Positions 49,015 to 59,708 of a stretch of DNA of 59,708 nt are shown piece by piece. The notes under the pieces are model-generated. The model had not been told where the DNA came from, ran no database searches, and saw nothing but the letters and a program-made list of their open reading frames with translations. How positions within the stretch are numbered: the first letter of the stretch is position 1; each line of letters starts with the position of its first letter. The stretch comes from Thiohalomonas denitrificans (GTDB lineage: Bacteria > Pseudomonadota > Gammaproteobacteria > Thiohalomonadales > Thiohalomonadaceae), in assembly GCF_900102855.1 (NCBI RefSeq), contig NZ_FMWD01000013.1, forward strand, positions 1 to 59,708. Reading direction: 5' to 3'. A program made the translations under genes and the position numbers.

Positions 49015-49400
49015 AACCCCGTACGTGCTGCTCTCCCTTATGCACATTCCTGTGGAAAACGCGAAGGCGTCTTACGGAAGTGGCAGCGCAGCGCGGAAAC
49101 AAGCATAAAATCGTCATAAGTCAATGAAATCATGAAAATTAAATTGCTGGTCAGAAAATATTCAATTTGAGGTTAGGCGCACAGCAGTACGGGTTGGAAG
49201 CGGCTATTTGCAAACTGTCCACAAAGTTATCCACAAGTTCTGTGGACAACCGGTAAAAGCTTCACAGGTGCAGATACTTAACCCAATGAGCTGGAATTTT
49301 CCTCACGTTTGTGGCCACTTCCGCCCACTTTGCGGGAGGAAACGCCACCTCCGTGCTAGAATTCCCGCCCAATTTCCTCAAATGATGTCCAAGCACCAGC
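49015..49400. other. metH upstream region with DnaA box
   Basis: An AT-rich stretch (49109-49172) and a DnaA-box cluster are seen. I could not find a convincing cobalamin riboswitch by eye. No gene is supported. Confidence 0.55.
49215..49250. promoter_or_regulatory. DnaA-box site, inverted copy of 42032-42066
   Basis: 49215-49235 is the exact reverse complement of 42046-42066 and includes the consensus box TTATCCACA (49227-49235); TGTGGACAAC follows at 49241. Confidence 0.6.
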
Positions 49401-53255
<3,855 letters not shown>

Positions 53256-53511
53256 TTAGGCTCTGACTACAGGGAGATCGTCGGTAGGAGGCGCGCCTCG
53301 CGGCGATTTCCTACGCGGTCTTAATCTGCCAAGACCAAGCGAAAGGTCCTCCTCCCTCCGGGAGACGACTGCAGGACGCAGGAGGTAGAGCAACGCACGT
53401 CGCCATGGAAGGCGGTGGGACACAACGCATGGAGCATGTTGTCGAGGAGCAGTTCCTCCGTCCCTCTTCCGTCCGCATTCGACTCAGACCCTCACTTCAT
53501 TTATCCCCTGA
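53256..53511. repeat. Intergenic region with P2 half-repeat and first GACTCTGACCC-like motif
   Basis: 53284-53310 is a P2 left half (GTAGGAGGCGCGCCTCGCGG). 53478-53509 is a variant of the recurring motif (ATTCGACTCAGACCCTCACT with a TTTATCCCC end). No gene seen between. Confidence 0.65.
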
Positions 53512-53566
53512 ATGGGCCTCCAGGTTCGCGGATTCGGTTTAATCGACTCTGACCCCATCATTATGA

Positions 53567-53877
53567 TTTCCCAAGATTTAGCAGTTCCCGACGAACAACG
53601 CAGCGCCGAAAGCCTCCTGCGCCACGCCCCGGTCCTGGCCGACAGCCTCAACCACCGTCAAACCGCCCTGCTTAGTCACGCCCTACGCCACCCCGGCCAT
53701 GGCTACACCGTGGCGAGCCATAAACGCTCCCACCAGGTCACCACCCAGACCGCCCGCACCGACTTGCTCAAGCTTGCCGAATCGGGACTCCTGGAGCAGA
53801 GAAAGCGGGGCCGCGCCTTCGTCTTCCATGCCCCCGCTGATTTGGGCGACCGAATCAAAGCGACCAGTCGGAGTTGA
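53567..53877 (+). pseudogene. Fic protein C-terminal winged-helix fragment
   Basis: Directly after a junction motif, the frame encodes SLNHRQTALLSHALRHPGHGYTVASHKRSH..TARTDLLKLAESGLLEQRKRGRAFVF, the C-terminal winged helix of a group of Fic-domain proteins. The Fic catalytic core is absent. The frame starts upstream at 53512, but the similarity begins after the motif. It is not part of the intact Fic gene downstream, which has its own, different C-terminus. Confidence 0.75.
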
Positions 53878-54024
53878 AAACCCCGTTCTGGTGAGAAGGT
53901 AGTTAGTACGGCGCACGATTTAATCGACTCTGACCCTGTTTATCCCACCCTGTTTATCCCGGAAATATGGTGCGGTAACGGCATCCCATAGTTCTGTGAA
54001 TCGATATAAGGGAAGCGAGATGCT

Positions 54025-54052
54025 TTTATATTTCGCTAAAGCGAGATATAAA
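54025..54052. promoter_or_regulatory. Inverted repeat upstream of fic, possible operator
   Basis: TTTATATTTCGC and GCGAGATATAAA form 12-bp arms with one mismatch around TAAA, 35 bp before the Fic start. Confidence 0.5.
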
Positions 54053-54086
54053 GGCCTTCGCAAGCCACATATTTTGGGGCCGAAAA

Positions 54087-55262
54087 ATGGAACGTAGCGG
54101 AACCTACCGCCAAACCCTTTCTGGATATAAGGCCTTTTTCCCGGCCGACTTGCCGCCGGAGCCCCCGGTCAGCCTGGATGGCGACCTGGTGCTGCTGCTA
54201 TCAGAGGCCGACCGGGCGCTGGGCGCCATCAATACCATCGCCAGCGTCCTCCCGAGCACGGACCTGTTCGTCGCCATGTTCATTCAGAAGGAGGCCTTGC
54301 TCTCCTCTCAGATCGAGGGGACCCAGTCTTCACTGACCGACGTTCTCGGGGCGGATGAGGAGCACATCCCCACTGCCGACGTCGGCGAAGTGGTCAACTA
54401 CGTCAAGGCCATGCGCTACGGGCTGCGCCGCCTTCTCGATGACGACTTCCCGATGTCGCTCCGGCTCCTGCGTGAGATCCATGGCGTGCTGATGCAACAG
54501 GTGCGCGGCGGAAAGCCCGCGCTCACTCCCGGCGAGTTTCGCACCGGCCAGAACTGGATCGGCGGGGCCAACCTGAAAACAGCACGTTTCATCCCTCCGC
54601 CACCGGAGGCGATGCAATCCGCTTTGGATCACCTGGAGAAGTACCTCTACGTCAGCGACGATCTCCCGGTACTGGTTCAGTGCGCCCTGATTCACTATCA
54701 GTTCGAGACCATCCATCCCTTCAACGACGGCAATGGCCGACTTGGGCGCTTACTGATTACCTTCTTTCTGGTTTGGCGCGGTGTCATCGAAGAGCCGATG
54801 CTCTATCTAAGTGCCTACCTTAAGACCTACCAGCAGGAGTATTACGACCGCCTGATGCAGGTTCGCAACAGCGGCAACTTCGAGGCCTGGATCCGCTTCT
54901 TCCTCGAAGGAGTGGTGAGTGTCTCCGATCAGGTCGTTAGCACGACCAAGCGGCTACAGCAGCAGGAGCGCAACGATACCGATCGTCTTATTGACATCAA
55001 TGCCGGCCCCGATGCCGTTCGCCTGCTGCGTCACCTGATGCAGCAGCCGGTAGTAATGGTGAAGGACGTGCAGCAGGCGCTGGGAATTACCTACGGAAAG
55101 GCGAATGCCCTTATCTCCACCTTTGAGCGCTGCGGTATTCTTCACCAAATCAGCCAAGGCCGGCGCAACCGAAAATTCTCCTACAAGCAATATATCGACA
55201 TCCTCGCGGAAGGCACCGAAATGACCCCCGGTGACGAGACTCCCCAAGCGAGCACGAAATGA
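54087..55262 (+). CDS. Fic-domain AMP-transferase (class II, autoinhibited)
   Basis: 391 residues. Catalytic motif HPFNDGNGRLGR at 210-221, with the inhibitory helix SSQIEG (S73-E77-G78), the (S/T)xxxE(G/N) signature of class II Fic proteins with an N-terminal alpha-inh, so autoinhibited. C-terminal winged helix (VVMVKDVQQALGITYGKANALISTFERCGIL). AMPylates an unknown target and may bind its own promoter. Starts at ATG 54087. Placed within the mosaic region, with motif copies on both sides. Confidence 0.92.
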   Translation: MERSGTYRQTLSGYKAFFPADLPPEPPVSLDGDLVLLLSEADRALGAINTIASVLPSTDLFVAMFIQKEALLSSQIEGTQSSLTDVLGADEEHIPTADVGEVVNYVKAMRYGLRRLLDDDFPMSLRLLREIHGVLMQQVRGGKPALTPGEFRTGQNWIGGANLKTARFIPPPPEAMQSALDHLEKYLYVSDDLPVLVQCALIHYQFETIHPFNDGNGRLGRLLITFFLVWRGVIEEPMLYLSAYLKTYQQEYYDRLMQVRNSGNFEAWIRFFLEGVVSVSDQVVSTTKRLQQQERNDTDRLIDINAGPDAVRLLRHLMQQPVVMVKDVQQALGITYGKANALISTFERCGILHQISQGRRNRKFSYKQYIDILAEGTEMTPGDETPQASTK

Positions 55263-55435
55263 GCACCGCAGCAAAATCGTACTCGGCAAGCGGGCCGTCA
55301 CTGCGGATACGGCCGTGCAGATGGCTGTAAAAACCCGCGCATATCATGATGGCCAGCAAATCAGTCGCTAAGGCGCCAAGCGCCCACAGCAACTAACTAG
55401 TGCGGGTTTAATCGACTCTGACCCTATTTATCCCC

Positions 55436-55537
55436 GAGCAATTCTGGATGGGACTTCAGGACGACTACGAACTCGAAGAGGCACACGCCGCACTCGGCAA
55501 CCGCTTGGGTACAGAGGTGAAGCGGTTGCGAGCCTGA
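55436..55537 (+). pseudogene. HigA-like antitoxin, C-terminal fragment
   Basis: Immediately after the motif copy ending at 55435, 33 codons read EQFWMGLQDDYELEEAHAAL..EVKRLRA and a stop. This is the C-terminal end of HigA-family antitoxins (FWMGLQ..YDLE..). The N-terminal helix-turn-helix is missing at this locus; a matching N-terminal piece is at 57578. Confidence 0.75.
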
Positions 55538-55733
55538 GTAGTTGTTCCGAAGGGGACTGCGACGGCCTCGTACCCACTTAGCTTCCGTCGGGTGCGGCAG
55601 GGACCCGAAGGAATGCACGGAAGTGACAACTGCCGTTCCCAAGCCGCCAGTTAGGAAACCGGGTCTTGAGCAGGCCTGTTCAGGCTAGCGCCTCCGGTTT
55701 ATTTGACTCTGACCCTATGGCTCTGACCCTATT

Positions 55734-56471
55734 ATTTCCAGCCGCGACATCTCCGAACGGATCGAGGCCGAAAAAGCGTTGATGCGCCGAACCGCGGAAC
55801 TGGAGCGAATGAACACGGAACTGGAGGAGTTCGCCTACATCGCCTCACACGACCTCAAGGCCCCCCTGCGCGCGGTGGCGAACCTTTCCCTGGTGGTGGC
55901 CGAGGACGCCGGTGATCGGTTGGACGACGAGAACCGCCGTCTGTTGTGGCTGATGCGTGACCGGGTCACCGCCATGGATGCGCTGATTGACGGGCTGCTG
56001 CGCTATGCCCGGATCGGCCGCGAGGCACGCCATCCTTGCCCGACCGAGTGGTCCCGGTTGTTGGGCGAACTAGTGGCGAACCTCGAACTGCCGGAAGGGT
56101 TCCGGGTAGAGTGGGAACCCACGATGCCTCCGATGGTGACCGACCCGCTCGAACTGCGGCAGGTGCTGCAAAATCTCATCGCCAATGCGGCTCACCATCA
56201 CGATCGGCCTGAGCAGGGGCACGCATGGGTCGGAGTTACCGACTGCGGGGACCACTGGTTGCTTGAGGTGGCCGACGACGGGCCGGGCATCCCCGAACAC
56301 ATGCGCGGCGAGATCTTCAGCATGTTCCGCACCGGTGGGGCACCGGGCCACACCGGGATCGGACTGGCGGTGGTCCGGAAGATCATTCTGGCCAACGGAG
56401 GCCGCATTGAGGTGGACGGCAATACGCCTCGCGGTGCCGTTTTCCGAATCGAATGGCCGAAGGTCCGCTGA
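55734..56471 (+). pseudogene. Sensor histidine kinase lacking its sensor (3' fragment)
   Basis: The coding region begins within or directly after a junction motif with SSRDISERIEAEKALMRRTAEL, the very end of a PAS domain, then a complete kinase core: H-box IASHDLKAPLRAV, N-box QNLIANAAHHH, G1 DDGPGIP, G2 HTGIGLAVV. In-frame TTG 55779 or ATG 55782 could start a soluble 230-residue kinase, but no ribosome binding site is convincing. It looks like a truncated phytochrome- or PAS-type kinase. Confidence 0.75.
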
Positions 56472-56518
56472 AGCTTCCACGATACGCAGAGATAGCGGGG
56501 CAGGTCTTGGGTGTCTCG
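56352..56518 (+). repeat. 167-bp repeat, copy 1 (3' end of kinase fragment and flank)
   Basis: Nearly identical to 57673-57839; spans the last 40 codons of the kinase and 47 bp beyond its stop. Confidence 0.9.
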
Positions 56519-56802
56519 GGGTCAGCAGGTCCCGGGGTTCGAGGCCCCGACAATCGCTATGCTCTCACCCTAATGCATGATTGCAAGGGCTGACCCCGCA
56601 ATCCCGATCCCAGGGAAGGGGTGAAGGCGGCTCCAATGGCGAACGGTTTAATCGACTCTGACCCTGTTTATCCGCTGTTTATCTTTATCCCCCCCGACTC
56701 TGAGCGCATTTATTCTTCAATTCGCGGCGACAAAGTCCGATTGCTTGCAGCCGAACATTGGGCGTATCCTAAACAAACGACTATGATCTGCTGATAACTG
56801 GA
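56475..56802. other. Spacer between kinase fragment and TumE-like gene
   Basis: It holds the end of the 167-bp repeat, a motif copy (56647-56672) and a partial motif (56690). The promoter of the toxin-antitoxin pair should lie in 56720-56800. No gene supported. Confidence 0.6.
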
Positions 56803-57168
56803 ATGGATGCTAAAGGACTTGAGACTTTGCTGGATCTGGATGGTCAAATCTTCGGCCAGGAAGGTGGATACTGGATCAAGGTCGAAGCTAAACGGGTAGC
56901 CGCTACGCCCAACCGACCACACGGAGTCAGCTATAGCCTGACCTTGCATGCCATCGATGGCCGTCGGGTTCTGGGATTCGATAACGCTCATGCCGTTCGG
57001 GTGCGTGGCAATCGTTTTTCAGGACGGTGTCTTGAATATGATCACCGGCACCGCACGGAAGAGGACGAAGGAACTCCTTATGAATTTGAAACGCCCGAGC
57101 AACTGTTGGCGGACTTCTTCCAGGCGGTGGACCGCTACTTGAAAGATCAAGGTGTTCTAAAGCGATGA
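56803..57168 (+). CDS. TumE-like (DUF6516) toxin
   Basis: 121 residues. The conserved region GGYWIKVEAKRVAATPNRPHGVSYSLTLHAIDGRRVLGFDNAH fits the DUF6516/TumE family, a small toxin thought to be a nuclease. The paired gene overlaps by four bases (ATGA). Catalytic residues are not established for this sequence. Confidence 0.75.
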   Translation: MDAKGLETLLDLDGQIFGQEGGYWIKVEAKRVAATPNRPHGVSYSLTLHAIDGRRVLGFDNAHAVRVRGNRFSGRCLEYDHRHRTEEDEGTPYEFETPEQLLADFFQAVDRYLKDQGVLKR

Positions 57169-57518
57169 ACAAACGCAAAATCCGCATCGGCGTCATGCCG
57201 CAGGAACAAATCCGAGCCCGCGCCCTCGCCATTGCTCGCGGCGAGTACTGCCCGAAGCCGACCGATCCCAAGGTCTGGTTCCCTTCCATGCGCTCGCTTG
57301 CCGAGGTGCTCAGCGATAAGAACCGAGCGCTCTTACGGCATATTGCCGAAACGCATCCTGCATCGCTGGAGGAACTCGCCCAAAGCACCGGCCGAAAAGC
57401 CAGCAATCTCTCCCGAACGCTTCGAACACTCTCCAATTACGGGCTGGTGGAGCTAAAGCGCGACCGCCGCTGCGTCCGGCCGATCGCAACAGTTACGGAG
57501 TTCGAAATCCGCGCCTGA
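57165..57518 (+). CDS. TumA-like helix-turn-helix antitoxin
   Basis: 117 residues with a winged helix-turn-helix (LLRHIAETHPASLEELAQSTGRKASNLSRTLRTLSNYGLVELKRDRR) of the MarR-like group usually paired with TumE. It overlaps the toxin stop as ATGA; the toxin-first order is usual for this pair. It likely neutralises the toxin and represses the operon. Confidence 0.78.
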   Translation: MNKRKIRIGVMPQEQIRARALAIARGEYCPKPTDPKVWFPSMRSLAEVLSDKNRALLRHIAETHPASLEELAQSTGRKASNLSRTLRTLSNYGLVELKRDRRCVRPIATVTEFEIRA

Positions 57519-57548
57519 CGTGTGAGCGGCCACCATCGCGATATTTAG

Positions 57549-57577
57549 GTAGGAGGCGCGCCCTCGCGGCGATTTCC
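57549..57577 (+). repeat. P2 half-repeat fused to the HigA fragment
   Basis: GGTAGGAGGCGCGCCCTCGC and on runs straight into the HigA-like N-terminal coding piece. Confidence 0.7.
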
Positions 57578-57667
57578 GGCGAAATCCCGCTGGAGGAGTT
57601 CCTGGTCCCGCTTCGGATCAGTCAAAACCGGCTCGCCCGGGATATCAATGTCTCCCCTCACCGTATC
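57578..57667 (+). pseudogene. HigA-like antitoxin, N-terminal fragment
   Basis: The plus-strand frame reads GEIPLEEFLVPLRISQNRLARDINV and SPHRI, the start of HigA-family antitoxins (HPGEIL..EEFL..GISQNRLA..I.VP..RI), then shifts into the kinase-tail duplicate. The initiation codon is replaced by the P2 repeat. Complements the C-terminal piece at 55436. Confidence 0.72.
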
Positions 57668-57672
57668 ACGAA

Positions 57673-57839
57673 ACTGGGATCGGATTGGCGGTGGTCCGGA
57701 AGATCATTCTGGCCAACGGAGGCCGCATCGAGGTGGGCGGCAATACGCCTCGCGGTGCCGTTTTCCGAATCGAGTGGCCGAAGGTCCGCTGAAGCTTCCA
57801 CGATACGCAGAGATAGCGGGGCAGGTCTTGGGTGTCTCG
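57673..57839 (+). repeat. 167-bp repeat, copy 2 (kinase tail duplicate)
   Basis: Near-identical copy of 56352-56518, including codons of the kinase G2 region and the stop, fused to the HigA fragment upstream and ending just before a motif copy at 57846. Confidence 0.9.
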
Positions 57840-57944
57840 TCTGGCTTTATTCGACTCTGACACTATTTATTTCCGCAGCCGCCCCACCCGGATGGAGGAA
57901 CCCGCCAGGGGCGCGCCCTCTTCACCTCCGCCCATGCCATCCCG

Positions 57945-58139
57945 ACCACGATTGGCCCGGCCCGGCACGATTCGGTACTCTCTCCTAACAGAACCCAATG
58001 AACGGGTCCGGTGCCGGCGACCGGAAGGCGAACAGGACAATGGACGAGACAGGACGTATTCAGCGCGTGGGCGGAAATCGCAACGGTGTGAGCATCGACC
58101 CCTCCGGTCACATCTTCCCCGAACTCGGCAGCAAGTCGG
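57945..58139 (+). repeat. Direct repeat A flanking the Abi gene
   Basis: Matches 59299-59484 over its length, with small gaps (shared segments include CCCGGCACGATTCGGTACTC and GGCGAACAGGACAATGGACG). It contains a short reading frame beginning MDETGRIQRVGGNRNGV. Confidence 0.8.
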
Positions 58140-58160
58140 CCCTAAGCGTTGACCCAAGCA

Positions 58161-58244
58161 GTAAGCTTGCTTACCATTTACTCAACACACCCGCCAAGCC
58201 TATGCCGACTTCGGTCGGTACGCTCAAATCGTGCGGGTTTTTTT
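58161..58244 (+). ncRNA. Candidate structured RNA upstream of the Abi gene
   Basis: Three helices in a row: GTAAGC/GCTTAC (58161-58174), CCGAC-TTCG-GTCGG, a UUCG tetraloop hairpin (58205-58218), and an outer six-pair stem ACCCGC/GCGGGT (58189-58194 with 58233-58238) leading into seven T residues, a terminator form. It ends 20 bp before the Abi ATG. A conserved RNA upstream of AbiF-type genes has been reported (Rfam, from memory). 5' end unknown. Confidence 0.55.
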
Positions 58245-58263
58245 ATGCCCGGAGGTTGCGGGC

Positions 58264-59265
58264 ATGAGACGTTTCGCCAAACCACCCCTCACCATCGAAG
58301 AGCAGCTCCAACTGCTCAGAAACAGGGGGCTGACCATCCTGCACGAGGAGCGTGCCAGCCGTTTCCTCGAGGTCGTGAGTTTGTTCCGGCTCAGTCCCTA
58401 CATGCGGCCCTTTCAGCACGGCGGCAACCCCGATCACCATTTCCACGCAGGAACCACACTTCGACAAATTGTCACGCGCTACCGGTTCGACAGTGACCTC
58501 CGCAGCCTCGTCATGGAGGCGGTAGAACGCGTCGAGGTGGCGGCACGCGCCTGCATCAGCAATCACATGGCACCGGCCTACGGCGCCCACTGGTATTCAG
58601 AGCGCCGGCATTTCAAGCGGGAGTTCGACCATGATCGTCTCGTGGGCGAACTGCAAACCAAGCTGGAGCAGGAGGCCCACCACTTCCGGCGTGAAGCCGA
58701 GCGTATCCAGCAGAGCCGTGCCAGCGATGAGACCAAGGCCGAGCGAATCGAACACCGCAAGCGCGACAACTACTTCCGCTTCTACGGGCAGACCTACGCT
58801 GAGCCGCCGCTCCCCCCTTCTTGGGCCGCGCTGGAGGAGCTTAGCCTCGGGGCCTTGTCGCGTCTTTATAAGGGTATTGCCCGCGACTACGACCGAAAGC
58901 AGATCGCCAACCGCTTCGCCCTGCCGCAGCACGTGTTTGCCTCCTGGCTGCACACTCTGACATTTATCCGCAACTGCTGCGCCCATCACGCGCGGCTGTG
59001 GAACCGCGAACTTCCGCTGCCGCCCAAACGCCCCAAGAGCCAATCCTGGTCCCTGCCCCACGCTGAGCCCGGCCAGCCGGAGCCGGGACGCAGGATATTC
59101 GTCGTGCTGTTAATGCTCGCCTACATGATGAACCGCATCGCGCCGGACCACGCCTGGAAAGAGCGTCTCGTCGAACTGCTCGACCGCTACCCCGACGCGC
59201 CGCTCGGGTCCATGGGGTTTATCGGCAATTGGAAACGGCACCCGGTCTGGGCTGGGGAGGTCTAG
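58264..59265 (+). CDS. Abi_2 / AbiF-like abortive infection protein
   Basis: 333 residues from ATG 58264 (GGAGG at 58251-58255). The Abi_2 family features are the N-terminal LTIEEQLQLLRNRGLTI and the C-terminal RNCCAHHARLWNR (R236-x4-H241), the HEPN-type RNase motif. Members stop phage growth by RNA or other cell damage. The gene is flanked by direct repeats (57945-58139 and 59299-59484), and a candidate structured RNA lies upstream. Start is supported by ribosome binding site; the frame is open to GTG 58231 inside the RNA terminator. Confidence 0.88.
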   Translation: MRRFAKPPLTIEEQLQLLRNRGLTILHEERASRFLEVVSLFRLSPYMRPFQHGGNPDHHFHAGTTLRQIVTRYRFDSDLRSLVMEAVERVEVAARACISNHMAPAYGAHWYSERRHFKREFDHDRLVGELQTKLEQEAHHFRREAERIQQSRASDETKAERIEHRKRDNYFRFYGQTYAEPPLPPSWAALEELSLGALSRLYKGIARDYDRKQIANRFALPQHVFASWLHTLTFIRNCCAHHARLWNRELPLPPKRPKSQSWSLPHAEPGQPEPGRRIFVVLLMLAYMMNRIAPDHAWKERLVELLDRYPDAPLGSMGFIGNWKRHPVWAGEV

Positions 59266-59298
59266 GTCTGAGCAAGGAACGTCTCCGGCCCACGGCCA

Positions 59299-59484
59299 CA
59301 ATTGGACCGGCCCGGCACGATTCGGTACTCTCCTAACCAACCCAATGAATGGACCGAAAGCCGTCAATCGAAAGGCGAACAGGACAATGGACGAAAGATG
59401 TGTTCAGCACGTAGACGGACACCGCAAGGGCGTGACTACACGCCCCCTCCGATCATACCTTCCCCAAATTCGGCAGCAAGTCGG
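59299..59484 (+). repeat. Direct repeat B flanking the Abi gene
   Basis: Diverged copy of 57945-58139; the shared short reading frame (MDERCVQHVDGHRKGV) is shifted relative to copy A. Confidence 0.8.
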
Positions 59485-59708
59485 ACCGAGAGCGCACCGG
59501 CCGTACAATACAGGGGAATGGCGATGAAGTCGGTTCGGCGCCGGATCGTTGGACAGGAATAATTGACTCTGACCCTGAGGAATCCCCACGAATACGTAGA
59601 CTAAGTATCTGACCAGCAAAGGAATAGGGGTGGACATGCATCTCCCGACGTGATCTTCTTGTGGTTGCGAAGCCGAAGAAGTCATCCGAAAAGGAGCAGA
59701 AGATGCAC
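59485..59708. other. Terminal region of the window
   Basis: A last motif copy (59559-59580) is present. No coding region is convincing; the window ends inside unassigned sequence. Confidence 0.5.

Larger units (their letters stand above)
53538..59580 (+). repeat. Array of TTTAATCGACTCTGACCC junction motifs
   Basis: Copies at 53538, 53919-53946, 55407-55435, 55698-55739 (double), 56647-56672 (followed by a partial at 56690), 57846-57874 and about 59559-59580, plus the variant at 53478. Consensus TTTAATCGACTCTGACCC followed by TATTTATCCCC or GTTTATCCC. All are in the same orientation and lie between gene modules. Confidence 0.85.

Noticed and set aside
49015-49400. Cobalamin riboswitch before metH
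   Set aside because: I could not find the conserved B12-box core or the receptor stems; the region is AT-rich with DnaA-type sequence.
55150-55392. Minus-strand reading frame downstream of Fic
   Set aside because: The frame overlaps the Fic C-terminus, has no ribosome binding site and no recognisable family.
58021-58267. Short reading frame MDETGRIQRVGG as a gene
   Set aside because: It runs through the structured RNA region and is shifted in the second repeat copy, so coding function is not supported.
53538-59580. Superintegron cassette array (toxin-antitoxin and defence genes between repeats)
   Set aside because: The recurring motif has no paired RYYYAAC/GTTRRRY cores and no imperfect hairpin, and no integrase is in the window. 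The modules also include truncated pieces, unlike cassettes.

Overview
The window looks like chromosome of a GC-rich, autotrophic gammaproteobacterium of the sulfur- or iron-oxidizing kind. The lineage call rests on gene content: ubiK, ttcA, lpxL-type acyltransferase, priA-argS-SPOR order, speA/speE, glnK-amtB, and a large inorganic-carbon uptake locus built on SulP, a carbonic-anhydrase-like protein and DabA/DabB. The lineage is inferred from the sequence alone. No rRNA or tRNA gene was recognised.

Layout. 1-1796 is the end of a mobile element (Xre-type regulator, small hypothetical genes) inserted in comM; the element end reads TGT at the junction, and the flanking 5 bp agree with the comM target used by Acinetobacter AbaR/Tn6022-type Tn7-like elements. 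1797-8796 holds truncated comM, an omptin, LemA plus an M48 protease, and an SLC13 permease. 9056-22340 is the carbon-uptake region: SulP and a beta/CsoSCA-like carbonic anhydrase on the plus strand face a minus-strand operon of NuoM-like, DabA, DabB and two more antiporter-like subunits, with doxX and ubiK upstream. 22509-24989 is a nitrogen module (candidate NtrC site, sigma-54 promoter, torF, glnK, amtB). 25275-36017 has a CDGSH protein, a 259-bp tandem repeat, fetAB, a speE remnant, a two-component system divergent from a TonB receptor and Spy-like protein, speE and speA. 36291-49014 is mostly housekeeping (argS, priA, lpxL, ttcA, DHH phosphoesterase, fructosamine kinase family) plus two similar DnaA-box sites. 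49401-53255 is metH, which appears to carry two repeat fragments in frame.

The last 6.2 kb (53.5-59.7 kb) differs from the rest. It is a mosaic of defence and toxin-antitoxin genes and gene pieces: a Fic C-terminal fragment, an intact Fic protein, two separated ends of a HigA-like antitoxin, a histidine kinase lacking its sensor, a second copy of that kinase's tail, a TumE/TumA-like pair, and an Abi_2/AbiF-like protein preceded by a candidate structured RNA and flanked by about 190-bp direct repeats. A short motif, TTTAATCGACTCTGACCC followed by a TATTTATCCCC-like tail, recurs in one orientation at nearly every junction, and at least three gene fragments begin directly after it. This is the part of the window most likely to hold something undescribed.

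The whole window is rich in dispersed palindromic repeats (GTAGGATGGGGTGAG-type, GTAGGAGGCGCGCC-type, CCACGGGGAACACGGGG-type, GTCATTGCGAGGAG-type and a TGGTTCATGCGG terminal-inverted-repeat hairpin).
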